From Actinomyces sp. ph3 (GTDB taxonomy: Bacteria > Actinomycetota > Actinomycetes > Actinomycetales > Actinomycetaceae): a stretch of 64,000 bases of DNA. The notes under the pieces are model-generated. The model was given only the letters and a program-made list of their open reading frames with translations. It did not search any database and was not told the origin of the DNA. The translations under genes and the position numbers were made by a program. This document shows positions 8,912 to 18,125 of the stretch, piece by piece; position 1 is the first letter of the stretch; every line of letters begins with the position of its first letter. Location of the stretch: NCBI RefSeq assembly GCF_000308055.1, contig NZ_CAGY01000001.1:186001-250000 (forward strand), in the 5' to 3' direction.

Positions 8912-11900
8912 CTAGCGAAAATCGCGTGAGCGCACGCATAGCTCCGTATTCATCGGATAGATACGGAAGGCGCGTACGCTTCGTGTCCCATACAGGTTTT
9001 CACAGTAGCCGTCGACAATAACCGCCGGAGCCATCACCTCTTGGCGAAATTGTCGCCACGTGTTTTCAGTGACCGTAACGTTCACGCTTCCGGTTTCATC
9101 TTCTACGCTCAGGAAAAGGACTCCTCCGCCACTACTGGGACGCTGACGATGGGTAATAATTCCTCCTACTCTGATGCGAGCACGGTTCTCACACGCGGTA
9201 ACCCGACAGGCAGGCGTCACCCCCTGAGTATTCATCTCGGGGCGAAGAAGCTCAAGAGGATGCTGTTTTGGCGACATCCCCATGGACTCATAGTCCAGAT
9301 TGATACGGGCAAAATCATCCAAAGACGGAAGCTCGGGAAGATGGTATTCCAAGCCAAAACCATCGAGCATTGGTTGATATTCCTCAGAATCTCCTCCGTC
9401 TTGTCCCAAGCTACCGCTTGCCCAGATTCCTTCGCGTCGCTCATATCCCAAAGAATCTAGGGCTCCCGCTTGGGCGATCTTTTCCAGATCAACGCTGCGG
9501 AGCCTAGCTCTAGATGCCAGCTGTTCGAAACTTGCATACAAGCCATCCTGGCGTTCGCGTACAATCCTCTGGATACGAGACCGATCAAGCCCTTTAATAG
9601 CATCAAGCCCTATCACGATCCCCCACTGCGCATGAGAATCAACCAATCCCTCTTTTCCGGGGACTACCTCTCCACGCGCCTCGGCAAGCGCCTGCGCACC
9701 AATGACACGCTCAATTTCATTGACGGGGAGAACCCGGGTTTTCTCAGCCGAAAGGTTAACGTCAGGCGGGCACACAAGCAGGCCATGGCCTCGTGCATCA
9801 TGAATGAGTGAGGAAGGCGAATAAAAGCCCATCGGTTGATGAGACAAAATCCCCGCATAGAAATGCTCGGGGTAGTGAACCTTCAGCCAGGCCGATGCGT
9901 ACACGATGTAGGCAAAAGAAAAGGCATGCGATTCGGGAAAACCAAAATCGGCAAATCCTTGAACCTGAGTAAAAATTTCCTCGCAGACATTTTGAGGAAT
10001 ACCGCGCTGCTGCAGACCCTTCATGAAAGGCTCACGAAGCTTCTGCATTTTTTGGATACTGCGCGAAGAACCCATGGCACGCCTGAGCTCATCCGCCTGC
10101 GTAGCGCTAAAGCCTGCAACATCCATAGCAATATGCATCATCTGTTCTTGGAACAGGGGAACTCCCAAGGTCTTTTCCAAAGCAGGACGAAGAAGTGGAT
10201 GCAGATAGCTCACTTTCTCTTCCCCCCGGCGACGACGCAGGTAGGGATGGACGGCCTCTCCTTGAATCGGCCCCGGACGCACCAAAGCAACCTCAATGAC
10301 AATGTCATAAAAACACCGAGGGCGAAGCCGGGGAAGCACATTCATCTGTGCCCGTGATTCCACTTGGAAAACCCCTACTGTATCGGCGGCACACAGGAGG
10401 TCATACACTCGAGGATCTTCATCTTCGAGCTCGTATAAAGAAAGAACTTTCCCCCGAGAATTTCTCACGCCCGATTCTTGAAGAGAATCAAAGATTCCTC
10501 CGAGAGCCCCCAACATCCCCAGACCTAAAAGATCAAACTTCACCAGTCCGGCATCAGCGCAATCTTCTTTATCCCACTGAATAACGCTGCGCCCGCTTGT
10601 TCGAGCCCAACGGATTGGACACACCTCGCTCACAGGTTGCTTCGTCAAAATCATGCCCCCCGAATGAATGCCCATATGACGCGGAAGACCGCTCAGAAGC
10701 TGCGCACAGGTTCCAAGCATCTCTTGTGAAGCAGGCGAGTCACTGCTTTGGGAGCGCTCACGACGCTGAGCGCGAGTAGGCACGCTATCAGACGCAATCC
10801 CCAAAGCTCGAGCGGCATCCTTGTAGGCCAGTTGCGAACGATAGGTAATCACGGTCGCGACCTGCGCGGCACGTCTTCGCCCATAGCGGCGATACACATA
10901 TTGAATGACTTCTTCACGACGTGCGCTATCAATGTCAATATCGATATCGGGAGCCCCCGATCGCCCCGGAGAAAGGAATCGTTCGAAAAGCATATGATGC
11001 ATGATCGCATCAACAGCGGTGATACCCAAGCAGTAGCAGACAGCAGAATTTGCAGCTGATCCCCTACCCTGACACATGATCCCAGAGCAACGACAAAAAT
11101 CGACGATGTCATGAACAATCAGGAAATAGCCCGCAAAATCTAGTTTTTCGATAATTGCCAGCTCATGATCGATAACCTGCCACGCCTGCGGATGAGCGCT
11201 GCGCTCACCGTAAATTTCCACTGCCCGAGAATAGGTGAGCTCCCTAAGCCAAGAAATCGTTGTATGCCCCGGAGGAACTTCCGTATCAGGAAGATCCAAA
11301 GAATCGAAAGATAAGGGGTAATAACACTCATTTGCGCATTCGAAGGCATTGTTCACTGCCTGAGGTGCACTACGATGCAGAGCCAGCATTTCTTCGGCAC
11401 TTCGCAGGAAGGCGTACTGTGCGGGAATTCGATACTGAAGATCATCAAGACTGCGCCCCTGCCTCAATGAGCACAAAAGATCTGCTCGATATTTCGATTG
11501 CGGATAGGCCATGACAGGAGCAGCACTTGCGACAAGAGTCAGGCAATTAGCTTGCGCAAGTTCAGCAAGCTCGCGGCCAAGATCGTCTTGTCCAGGCATC
11601 AACACACTCTCAAGAAGAATACGTTCACGCCCAAATAGAGCGATGAGATCCTTAAGGAAACGATCGGCCTGCGTATGCCCCTGCGCATGCAAAATCCGTC
11701 GCAGAGGCCCCCTGCTTCCTCCCGTCAAAATACGTATATCCCCCATCTGAGCAATATTGCCGAGGCCGTGGGCCGGGCTTTCCTGGGCATCGTGCGTCAG
11801 CGTGTACTCGCTCATAAGATGACACAGATCCCGATATCCCTGCGCCGAGGTCGTAAGGATAGGAAGGCGAATTCCACGATCTTCCCACCCCTTGGGTAAA

Positions 11901-12172
11901 CCCCATCCCTGAGCGACTTCTTTTGATGAGCTATATCGGGAGAATTGCCCCGCATCTAGAGTCAATTCACTGCCAATAAGAAGGGGAAAAGAAGATTCTT
12001 TTGCTGCCTGTAAAGCCCGAATAAGGGAATACATTCCATCTACTTCCAGCAGAGCAAGAGCACTAAGATCCAGATTTTGCGCCGAAGAAACATAGTCCTC
12101 TGGCGCATCTGCCCCTTCAAGAAAAGTGAAGTACGAATGCGCGTGTAGCTCAGCGAAGTGATGGGATCCCAC
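8912..12172 (-). CDS. dnaE2: Error-prone DNA polymerase III alpha subunit DnaE2
   Basis: A 1086-residue C-family polymerase, the catalytic subunit of the ImuA/ImuB/DnaE2 mutasome that bypasses lesions during the SOS response. It has an N-terminal PHP domain beginning ELHAHSYFTFLEGAD, the catalytic aspartates in PDIDIDID near residue 410, RGSAANSAV before them, a helix-hairpin-helix/clamp region, and a C-terminal OB fold with GGIITHRQR and VEDETGSVNVTV. The GTG at 12172 is the first possible start in frame (TGA upstream at 12218-12220). It lies 13 bases from a perfect LexA-type palindrome and has no Shine-Dalgarno sequence, so a leaderless or nearly leaderless transcript is likely. It sits downstream of imuA-imuB-helicase on the same strand. 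Confidence 0.95.
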   Translation of the reverse strand: MGSHHFAELHAHSYFTFLEGADAPEDYVSSAQNLDLSALALLEVDGMYSLIRALQAAKESSFPLLIGSELTLDAGQFSRYSSSKEVAQGWGLPKGWEDRGIRLPILTTSAQGYRDLCHLMSEYTLTHDAQESPAHGLGNIAQMGDIRILTGGSRGPLRRILHAQGHTQADRFLKDLIALFGRERILLESVLMPGQDDLGRELAELAQANCLTLVASAAPVMAYPQSKYRADLLCSLRQGRSLDDLQYRIPAQYAFLRSAEEMLALHRSAPQAVNNAFECANECYYPLSFDSLDLPDTEVPPGHTTISWLRELTYSRAVEIYGERSAHPQAWQVIDHELAIIEKLDFAGYFLIVHDIVDFCRCSGIMCQGRGSAANSAVCYCLGITAVDAIMHHMLFERFLSPGRSGAPDIDIDIDSARREEVIQYVYRRYGRRRAAQVATVITYRSQLAYKDAARALGIASDSVPTRAQRRERSQSSDSPASQEMLGTCAQLLSGLPRHMGIHSGGMILTKQPVSEVCPIRWARTSGRSVIQWDKEDCADAGLVKFDLLGLGMLGALGGIFDSLQESGVRNSRGKVLSLYELEDEDPRVYDLLCAADTVGVFQVESRAQMNVLPRLRPRCFYDIVIEVALVRPGPIQGEAVHPYLRRRRGEEKVSYLHPLLRPALEKTLGVPLFQEQMMHIAMDVAGFSATQADELRRAMGSSRSIQKMQKLREPFMKGLQQRGIPQNVCEEIFTQVQGFADFGFPESHAFSFAYIVYASAWLKVHYPEHFYAGILSHQPMGFYSPSSLIHDARGHGLLVCPPDVNLSAEKTRVLPVNEIERVIGAQALAEARGEVVPGKEGLVDSHAQWGIVIGLDAIKGLDRSRIQRIVRERQDGLYASFEQLASRARLRSVDLEKIAQAGALDSLGYERREGIWASGSLGQDGGDSEEYQPMLDGFGLEYHLPELPSLDDFARINLDYESMGMSPKQHPLELLRPEMNTQGVTPACRVTACENRARIRVGGIITHRQRPSSGGGVLFLSVEDETGSVNVTVTENTWRQFRQEVMAPAVIVDGYCENLYGTRSVRAFRIYPMNTELCVRSRDFR

Positions 12173-12181
12173 CCAATCAGC

Positions 12182-12203
12182 ATATCGAACATATGTTCGA
12201 TAT
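12182..12203. promoter_or_regulatory. LexA-type SOS box upstream of dnaE2
   Basis: The core CGAACATATGTTCG (12186-12199) matches the actinobacterial LexA consensus CGAAC-N4-GTTCG exactly. The palindrome extends perfectly for four more bases on each side (ATAT flanks), 22 bases in all. It ends ten bases before the dnaE2 start codon, so bound LexA would cover the promoter or transcription start. No other gene is close enough to be the target. LexA itself is not in the window. Confidence 0.9.
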
Positions 12204-12233
12204 GCAGTGAATTTACCTCAAGAAAAGATCGAG

Positions 12234-15200
12234 CTAAACGCGCCCATCCCGCTCTTCTTGGATGAGCTTAAGTAGCTGCTGAATATCAGTGGAACTACGC
12301 CCTTCTCCTAAGTTTTGCCCCACAACACTGTCAACAAGCAGCTGTTTGTGGGCCTGAAGCTGACACACCTTTTCTTCAATAGTGTCTTGAGCAACCAAGC
12401 GATAGACATTTACCCTACGATCCTGACCAATACGGTGCGCACGATTCACCGCCTGCGCCTCAACTGAAGGATTCCACCACGGGTCCATCATGTAGACATA
12501 ATCCGCCTGAGTCAGGGTAAGCCCCACTCCCCCAGCCTTGAGGGAAATTAAGAACACCTGCACGTCTCCATGCTGGAATTCATCGATCACTGCATGACGG
12601 TTACGCGTTTTCCCTTCAAGAAGAAGGGAGACAATCCCACGTTGATCCAAGGAACGACGAATCCGCTCCAAGAAAGCAACAAATTGACTGAAAACCAAGA
12701 CTTTATGCCCCAGCGGGAGAATCTGCTCCAAGTGCTCGCATAGCAGATCAATCTTTGCCGAGCCGACAGAGTCATACCGCTGATCAACCAGGGCAGGATC
12801 CAAAGATAATTGACGAAGGCGCGTAAGTGCAGCCAAAACCTCAAATCGTTCACGAGTGTCATTTTCGAGCTCAAGATGAAGAAGGCGTGCGCGCTCGCGG
12901 GTCAAATAGCGGTCATAAATTTGTCGCTGTTTGCGCCCCAGCGGCACAGGAAGAAGAGTTTCAACACGCTCAGGCAGTTCGGGCGCGACCTCTTCCTTCG
13001 TTCGCCGGAGAACAAACGGAGCAATCAGTGAGTGTAGAAGATTGAGAAGATCAGGCGAACGTCCTGCTTCAATCGGACGCCGGAATTTCTCATTGAAAGA
13101 AGAATGACTTGAGAGGAGTCCCGGGACTGCTAAAGACATGAGTGACCAGAGATCTTCAAGAGAGTTTTCAATTGGAGTTCCACTGATGCACACACGCCAG
13201 GCAACAGGTAGATCTTTCAGGTATCGATACAGTTGCGTGCGAGGGTTTTTGGCGGCTTGAGCTTCGTCGATGACGACGCCCGCTAATTCTCTATTTTTCC
13301 AATGCTCACAGTCGATACGAAAGAGCGTATGCGAGGTGACAACAACATCCGCACGATCCAAGCCATTCCATCCCTGTGGGTCACGCGCATAGGTTGATTG
13401 AATGAGACAGAGCGCCATTTCCGGGAAGCAACTTTCAGCTTCATCCCGCCAGCTCGACATGACACTGGTGGGGACGACAACCAGAACGGGATGGCTGGTA
13501 TGACGTCGAAACTTTTCAATTGCCCCCAGGATCTGCCTGGTCTTTCCAAGTCCCATATCATCGGCAAGGACACAACCGAAACCTGCCCGAATTCTATTGA
13601 GAACCCAATGCATGCCCATCGCCTGATAAGGACGCATTCCTGGCTCATCCTCGATGGGCGCTTTTATTTCTTCCTTGGCCAAGTCTCTGAGACCGTCAAT
13701 GCGTGTTCGCCATTGCCGATCCGCTTCACGCGTATCGACGAACTCACTCAGGTTTTCCCAGAGTCCAAATTGGGAGGTTGTCAGCGAAATATTATCGAGA
13801 GAACGCGATCGGTGAAGTTGCGCCGCCTGCCGGAGAAGTAGGCGTAAGCGATCGATATCGACGCCCTCAAGATGGAGCCAACGACCATTATCGAGGCGAA
13901 TATAGTCCCGGTCCTCAGAGAGCGCACTGAGGACGCGAGAGATCGGTAGTTCTTCATCTCCGACGCGAACAGTAACGCGCAAATTCCACCAGTCCGGAGA
14001 ATCCGTTGCCTGAATCTGTGCGTTAATCTGCAGCTTCTCGTCAACGATGCGAGTCTCTTCAAGATGCTGATCAATATCCCAGGTCACCGAATCCAGCGGC
14101 CAGCTATTTTTTAATGCACGAAGCAGCTCGGGGACTTGCGGAAGCGGGATGAGCAGTTCGTGAAGGGTTGGCGCCAGCGAGGCCGCAGGAAAGTAAGCGC
14201 GTAATGCTGCGTGGGCAGCATCAAAGTCACGAGCAAGAGAATCGCTCAGATGACTAATTTTTGTCTGCGGAGGCAAATAAGAGCGGAACCGCTTCTTTTC
14301 TAAGCTGTAATCCACCGCCCAGCATACATAGGCAAACTGCGAATTCCGCTCTCGCAGGCACAGTCGCAACTGTGGCAGGAGTTCATCAAAGGGGAAAGTC
14401 CTCATCGAGGATATACATCGGTAGTGTGCACGAAGTGCGGCAAGTTCATTCCTGATGAAATCTCCAATTGCAGACATTGGAATGCGAACACAAACCTCAT
14501 TGAGGGGGGCCAGCTCTTGTTGATCGATGGGATCTGCAACTGCACCTTCTCCTCCATTAATGAAGGTCAGTCCCATCTCATCAGCACGTCGCGGAAAAGG
14601 CAGCGTTGTACCAGTCCGGTCAATTTGTTCGTCTTTATAGCAGACTTCAAGTCCTTTTCTGCTTAGGTTCATATCAATCGCAGCAGCAAAAGAATTCATC
14701 TGAAAGTCGAATCGATGGAGTTGTGGTGTCAGAAGCACAACCCCCGATTTTTGAAGCTCATAGAGCCAGATGGGTGCGCTGCGACCCAGTGATTCCAGCG
14801 AGACGTCATAGCTGCCAGGAGAATATTCACTCGATTTTCTACTGCTTTGGTAGAGACGTCGCAAGCTTGTGAGGTGATGCGGCGAAAGCGTATCTAAGAG
14901 ACCACTCCAGTGAGACTGTGCAAGTTCAGACCAACTGAGACGACGAGCTTCTTGATTGCGCACAAGGACCAACGGAGTCAGCCATACCGGTTGAGCAGGA
15001 TCGTGAGCGTCAACAATAAGCCCCATAGCTTGAGCGCCATCTGTGGATAACAAGCTTTCAAACTCGCCCATCCACACCACGCCTGCCGGATTTTGAGTTG
15101 CAGGATCTTCGCCGCATTCACGCCGAGCACGTCGAAGCAAGGCCGCTGCATGGACACAAGCACCTGAAAGATAACAAGAGCACGTCAAATGAAGATGCGT

Positions 15201-15431
15201 CTTTGAGGAATCTACGTAACGAATGACGCTTCGGTACATGACGCCCGGTGCGCGGACGCGGGCCGAAGCCTCGGTATCGCTCCAAGCTATTTCCTGAACA
15301 TCACCGCGCCCATCTGCAAGAGCCGCCTGCGCCCATAAGGCGTGCCCAAGAAGTGCAACTGCATCTTCTTCACTGCAGGCGCGAAGAGCTTGACGAATCG
15401 GTGACGTACCCATCCCTTCAGGATAATCCAT
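12234..15431 (-). CDS. SNF2-family DEAD/DEAH helicase with SWIM zinc finger
   Basis: A 1065-residue SWI2/SNF2 ATPase. A SWIM motif lies near residues 80-100 (TCSCYLSGACVHAA: C-x-C then C-x-H). A long middle region of unknown fold follows. The two RecA-like lobes carry Walker A DDMGLGKT near 625, box II DEAQ near 721, ISGTPIENSLEDLWS, and motifs V/VI in GGVGLTLTQA and AVNRAHRIGQ near 1000. Such enzymes translocate on dsDNA and remodel protein-DNA complexes. The gene starts eight bases after imuB stops, with no good Shine-Dalgarno of its own, so it is probably coupled to imuB and SOS-induced with it. It is not a recognised mutasome part. The start could also be the in-frame ATG at 15413. Confidence 0.9.
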   Translation of the reverse strand: MDYPEGMGTSPIRQALRACSEEDAVALLGHALWAQAALADGRGDVQEIAWSDTEASARVRAPGVMYRSVIRYVDSSKTHLHLTCSCYLSGACVHAAALLRRARRECGEDPATQNPAGVVWMGEFESLLSTDGAQAMGLIVDAHDPAQPVWLTPLVLVRNQEARRLSWSELAQSHWSGLLDTLSPHHLTSLRRLYQSSRKSSEYSPGSYDVSLESLGRSAPIWLYELQKSGVVLLTPQLHRFDFQMNSFAAAIDMNLSRKGLEVCYKDEQIDRTGTTLPFPRRADEMGLTFINGGEGAVADPIDQQELAPLNEVCVRIPMSAIGDFIRNELAALRAHYRCISSMRTFPFDELLPQLRLCLRERNSQFAYVCWAVDYSLEKKRFRSYLPPQTKISHLSDSLARDFDAAHAALRAYFPAASLAPTLHELLIPLPQVPELLRALKNSWPLDSVTWDIDQHLEETRIVDEKLQINAQIQATDSPDWWNLRVTVRVGDEELPISRVLSALSEDRDYIRLDNGRWLHLEGVDIDRLRLLLRQAAQLHRSRSLDNISLTTSQFGLWENLSEFVDTREADRQWRTRIDGLRDLAKEEIKAPIEDEPGMRPYQAMGMHWVLNRIRAGFGCVLADDMGLGKTRQILGAIEKFRRHTSHPVLVVVPTSVMSSWRDEAESCFPEMALCLIQSTYARDPQGWNGLDRADVVVTSHTLFRIDCEHWKNRELAGVVIDEAQAAKNPRTQLYRYLKDLPVAWRVCISGTPIENSLEDLWSLMSLAVPGLLSSHSSFNEKFRRPIEAGRSPDLLNLLHSLIAPFVLRRTKEEVAPELPERVETLLPVPLGRKQRQIYDRYLTRERARLLHLELENDTRERFEVLAALTRLRQLSLDPALVDQRYDSVGSAKIDLLCEHLEQILPLGHKVLVFSQFVAFLERIRRSLDQRGIVSLLLEGKTRNRHAVIDEFQHGDVQVFLISLKAGGVGLTLTQADYVYMMDPWWNPSVEAQAVNRAHRIGQDRRVNVYRLVAQDTIEEKVCQLQAHKQLLVDSVVGQNLGEGRSSTDIQQLLKLIQEERDGRV

Positions 15432-15439
15432 CTGAATGA

Positions 15440-17014
15440 TTAGCCTTGACGATCTTCATACATTCCAGCAACGCTCCAAGAGCCTTGTTCCCACATCAGC
15501 AGAAGATCCGAGGAATTTTCACAACTCACTCTGAGGTAGTGCGTACAGGGGGCATGGGCAATAGCCTCGGCCGTCTCTTGCCACCACGAGTGCGGCATAC
15601 TCCATGGACCTTTCCAGGAAAGCACCCCGTATCGGTGTTGCCGCCCCGAAATTACTGCAACAATTTCTTTGGGATTATGCGTGAGCGTAGAACGATCACT
15701 AACTGCCACTTGCACATGCTCTTGCAAAGAAGACTGAGCGTAAAGAAAAGCCGGAAGAGGCGTGGGGTACACCTTCGAGGGAGCCTCTTCCACTGCGCCT
15801 TCAGGATAAAGGAGATCACCGGAGCTCGTCACCCTTTGATCAATACAGGTAAATCCTGCTCTTTGCATGGGGGTATACCCCGGAATTAGACATGGAACAC
15901 GAACAGCATCTTCGCCTTTATAAGCGCAAATTTTACGAAGGGCCGAATCGCGTTTTGGTGAGCGATGTGTTCTCCATAGAGTGCTCACTCCTGCTGAAGG
16001 GATGCAATGCAAGGCTTGAACGCTGATGCGAATCAGCCCCTCCTCGGTAGTGGAAGTAGAAAGCCAAGCTACAAGCTGCCAGCGAATACGATCTGCAATT
16101 TCTTCTTCATCCCCATCGATTCCCCACCATTGTCTTTCGTAAGTTTCATAGCTCTGATCGTGCGCAGTGATCACGATACTCGAGCAACGCAGCTGCTCTC
16201 TTTCAAGCTTTTCGCAGATTTGACGCGCTAAACGGCGCGAACAGAAAGCAGCCTGTTCTTCATTCTCAATACTTTCCTCACACTCCTCATCCACTTGCAC
16301 TTCACGTACAGGAATTTCATGTTTCGGAATCCAAAGATCTTTCCCGCTAAATAATTCGTAGAGCTGCTGACCGATATCCCCAAAACGTGTATACAGAGCA
16401 CGTTCTCCCATGCGCATCAAATCACGCCCATGCATCACTCCCACTGAGCGGCACGTATCAATGACCTGTTGGAGCTGTTCGTGCTGTTTTTGGGGAAATA
16501 ATGGAAGACACTGAGCAAGATCAATATGGTCAAGAAACTCTTGAGTCCGCTCTGGGGGCACAATAATTCCGCGCCTTGCCGCCGCATAACTTGCAAGGGG
16601 GCCGGACGCTATCCCCACATTGCTTTCTGATCCACTCCATCGAGAAATCGAATCAACAATATTTTCAGCCAGCTGTTCTTCACTGCCGCTCCACCGAGCC
16701 GCTCCAGCGGCAGGGGCCCATCCCAGCCCCGGACGCACACAGGCGATACCTGCAACCCATTGCTCGCAAGCTTGGACAATTACTTCGAAAGAGTTCAATT
16801 CTCTACGCGGATCACTTGGAACAATAAGGAGATCTGGACATAGGTAACGCGCCATCGACACGCGCATCCCCTGTCGCACACCGCATTTCCATGCAGAGGG
16901 AGTCACTGTCTTAAGAAATCCACGCTCTTCAATTGCTCCATGAGTCCCCGGAGGAATATCGACTACCAAAGCATTAATTTCCCAGTTGGGAATCCACACC
17001 ATGAGACAGCGCAT
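15440..17014 (-). CDS. imuB: ImuB-like Y-family DNA polymerase homologue (mutasome adaptor)
   Basis: A 524-residue protein of the ImuB type, which resembles a Y-family polymerase but acts as a scaffold linking DnaE2 to the beta clamp. It opens MRCLMVWIPNWEINALVVDI, with no DxD-type catalytic pair. It has the ImuB-typical VRPGLGWAPAAGAARW near residue 95, GIASGPLASYAAARRG near 140, and ADRIRWQLVAWL in the little-finger region. I see no clear QLxLF clamp-binding motif. The start at 17014 is one base after the imuA stop. An earlier in-frame start at 17071 would lie inside imuA and is rejected. Confidence 0.88.
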   Translation of the reverse strand: MRCLMVWIPNWEINALVVDIPPGTHGAIEERGFLKTVTPSAWKCGVRQGMRVSMARYLCPDLLIVPSDPRRELNSFEVIVQACEQWVAGIACVRPGLGWAPAAGAARWSGSEEQLAENIVDSISRWSGSESNVGIASGPLASYAAARRGIIVPPERTQEFLDHIDLAQCLPLFPQKQHEQLQQVIDTCRSVGVMHGRDLMRMGERALYTRFGDIGQQLYELFSGKDLWIPKHEIPVREVQVDEECEESIENEEQAAFCSRRLARQICEKLEREQLRCSSIVITAHDQSYETYERQWWGIDGDEEEIADRIRWQLVAWLSTSTTEEGLIRISVQALHCIPSAGVSTLWRTHRSPKRDSALRKICAYKGEDAVRVPCLIPGYTPMQRAGFTCIDQRVTSSGDLLYPEGAVEEAPSKVYPTPLPAFLYAQSSLQEHVQVAVSDRSTLTHNPKEIVAVISGRQHRYGVLSWKGPWSMPHSWWQETAEAIAHAPCTHYLRVSCENSSDLLLMWEQGSWSVAGMYEDRQG

Positions 17015-17015
17015 A

Positions 17016-17486
17016 TCATCCCGCCTTTTGATAAATATCAAAGTCTTCTCCCCACGGGCGACTGAAGCCAACCCATGGGTACTTAGTCAGCAAAATTGTT
17101 TCTTCTTTTCGCACCTGGGCACCCAAACGCCGCATATCACGAAGGGCTAATGAGCAACGGTCCACATAGACCAATCGACAATGCGGAAGAAGAAGTGAGA
17201 TTACCTGCGCATCCGCACAGGAGGAGGGAACGTAGAGGCAACGCGCCAGATTCAATCCCTGTTTAAAGGCATATTCCCAGCCAAAATCATCACTTCCAAT
17301 GAAAGCGCAGCAAGCCTCTTCGATGCCAAGAGAAAGAATGACACGAATCAATTGCGGGTAAGTCCCGCCGTATTCCCAGACCCCCACACAGCGCGATGAA
17401 AGATCTGAAAAAGCCTGACTTTTCTCAAGTCCCAGGCGATTTTCGGTATCACGTAGAACTTGACGAGCAAGGTCTAAACGCTTCAT
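17016..17486 (-). CDS. imuA: ImuA-like protein (short form without P-loop)
   Basis: A 156-residue protein in the position of imuA, first gene of the SOS operon. It resembles actinobacterial ImuA-prime: a strand then G-x-Y region near residue 40, the pattern CAFIGSDDFGWEYAFKQG near 60, and LARCLYVPS then LVYVD near 90-110. There is no GxxGxGK[ST] Walker A, so it cannot be a RecA-type ATPase; it is also shorter than the usual 200 residues or more. Its start follows AGGTGA, with a LexA-type box just upstream. The call rests more on position and pattern than on a strong motif. Confidence 0.72.
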   Translation of the reverse strand: MKRLDLARQVLRDTENRLGLEKSQAFSDLSSRCVGVWEYGGTYPQLIRVILSLGIEEACCAFIGSDDFGWEYAFKQGLNLARCLYVPSSCADAQVISLLLPHCRLVYVDRCSLALRDMRRLGAQVRKEETILLTKYPWVGFSRPWGEDFDIYQKAG

Positions 17487-17500
17487 AAAATCACCTCAAT

Positions 17501-17514
17501 CGAACAAGTGTTCT
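17501..17514. promoter_or_regulatory. LexA-type SOS box upstream of imuA
   Basis: CGAACAAGTGTTCT has one mismatch from CGAAC-N4-GTTCG (last base T for G). It lies 14 bases upstream of the imuA start codon, and the Shine-Dalgarno AGGTGA sits in the gap. It would control imuA-imuB-helicase as one unit. It lies between imuA and the divergent PEBP gene at 17579, and could affect both. Confidence 0.82.
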
Positions 17515-17578
17515 ATTAGTGTATGCACCCCTCCATCATCTGCGTCCACTTTGGTTCCTTCTGAAGAAGTGAAAGAAT

Positions 17579-18124
17579 ATGAGCATGCGCCTCTTTGATC
17601 GTCCTCTTGCCCCCAACCCGTACGAAGGGCTTCCCCCCAGCGCAACATTTACCGTGGTGTCGCAAGATCTAAGCAATGGCCTCCCCATGCCAAAGCTGCA
17701 CACAGCAGAAGGTGGCAGCATCTCACCACACTTAGAGTGGAGCGGCTTCCCCGATCAGACGGAAAGCTTCTTTGTTTCCTGTTTTGATCCAGATGCCCCC
17801 ACACCATCAGGCTTTTGGCACTGGATGGTGATCGACATCCCCGTCTCATGCACATCTCTTGCGCGCGGAGCTGGCAGTTCCGATCTTGAACTTGATGGAA
17901 GCGCTTTCCACCTTCGAGGGGATCACGGCGATCATTCATACTTCGGCGCCGCACCGCCAGCAGGTGACCGTCCCCACCGCTATATCTTTTCCGTTCACGC
18001 CCTAGATATTCCAACCTTAGGCTGCGATGACGACACCTCATTGGCGATGTATTCATTCGAGGCCCTAGAACACACCATCGCCCGCGCAACCTTGACCGCA
18101 ACGTACCAAACACCATCGAACTGA
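17579..18124 (+). CDS. YbhB/YbcL family PEBP-like protein
   Basis: A 181-residue phosphatidylethanolamine-binding-protein fold, related to E. coli YbhB/YbcL. Markers are GGSISPHLEWSGFP near residue 45, the ligand-pocket motif DPDAPTPSGFWHWMV near 68, HLRGDHGDHSYFGAAPPAGDRPHRYIFSVHAL and the closing TATYQ. It has no signal peptide and is probably cytoplasmic. The biochemical role of bacterial PEBPs is not settled. Its stop is followed after one base by trmL, so the two are co-transcribed. Confidence 0.88.
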   Translation: MSMRLFDRPLAPNPYEGLPPSATFTVVSQDLSNGLPMPKLHTAEGGSISPHLEWSGFPDQTESFFVSCFDPDAPTPSGFWHWMVIDIPVSCTSLARGAGSSDLELDGSAFHLRGDHGDHSYFGAAPPAGDRPHRYIFSVHALDIPTLGCDDDTSLAMYSFEALEHTIARATLTATYQTPSN

Positions 18125-18125
18125 C

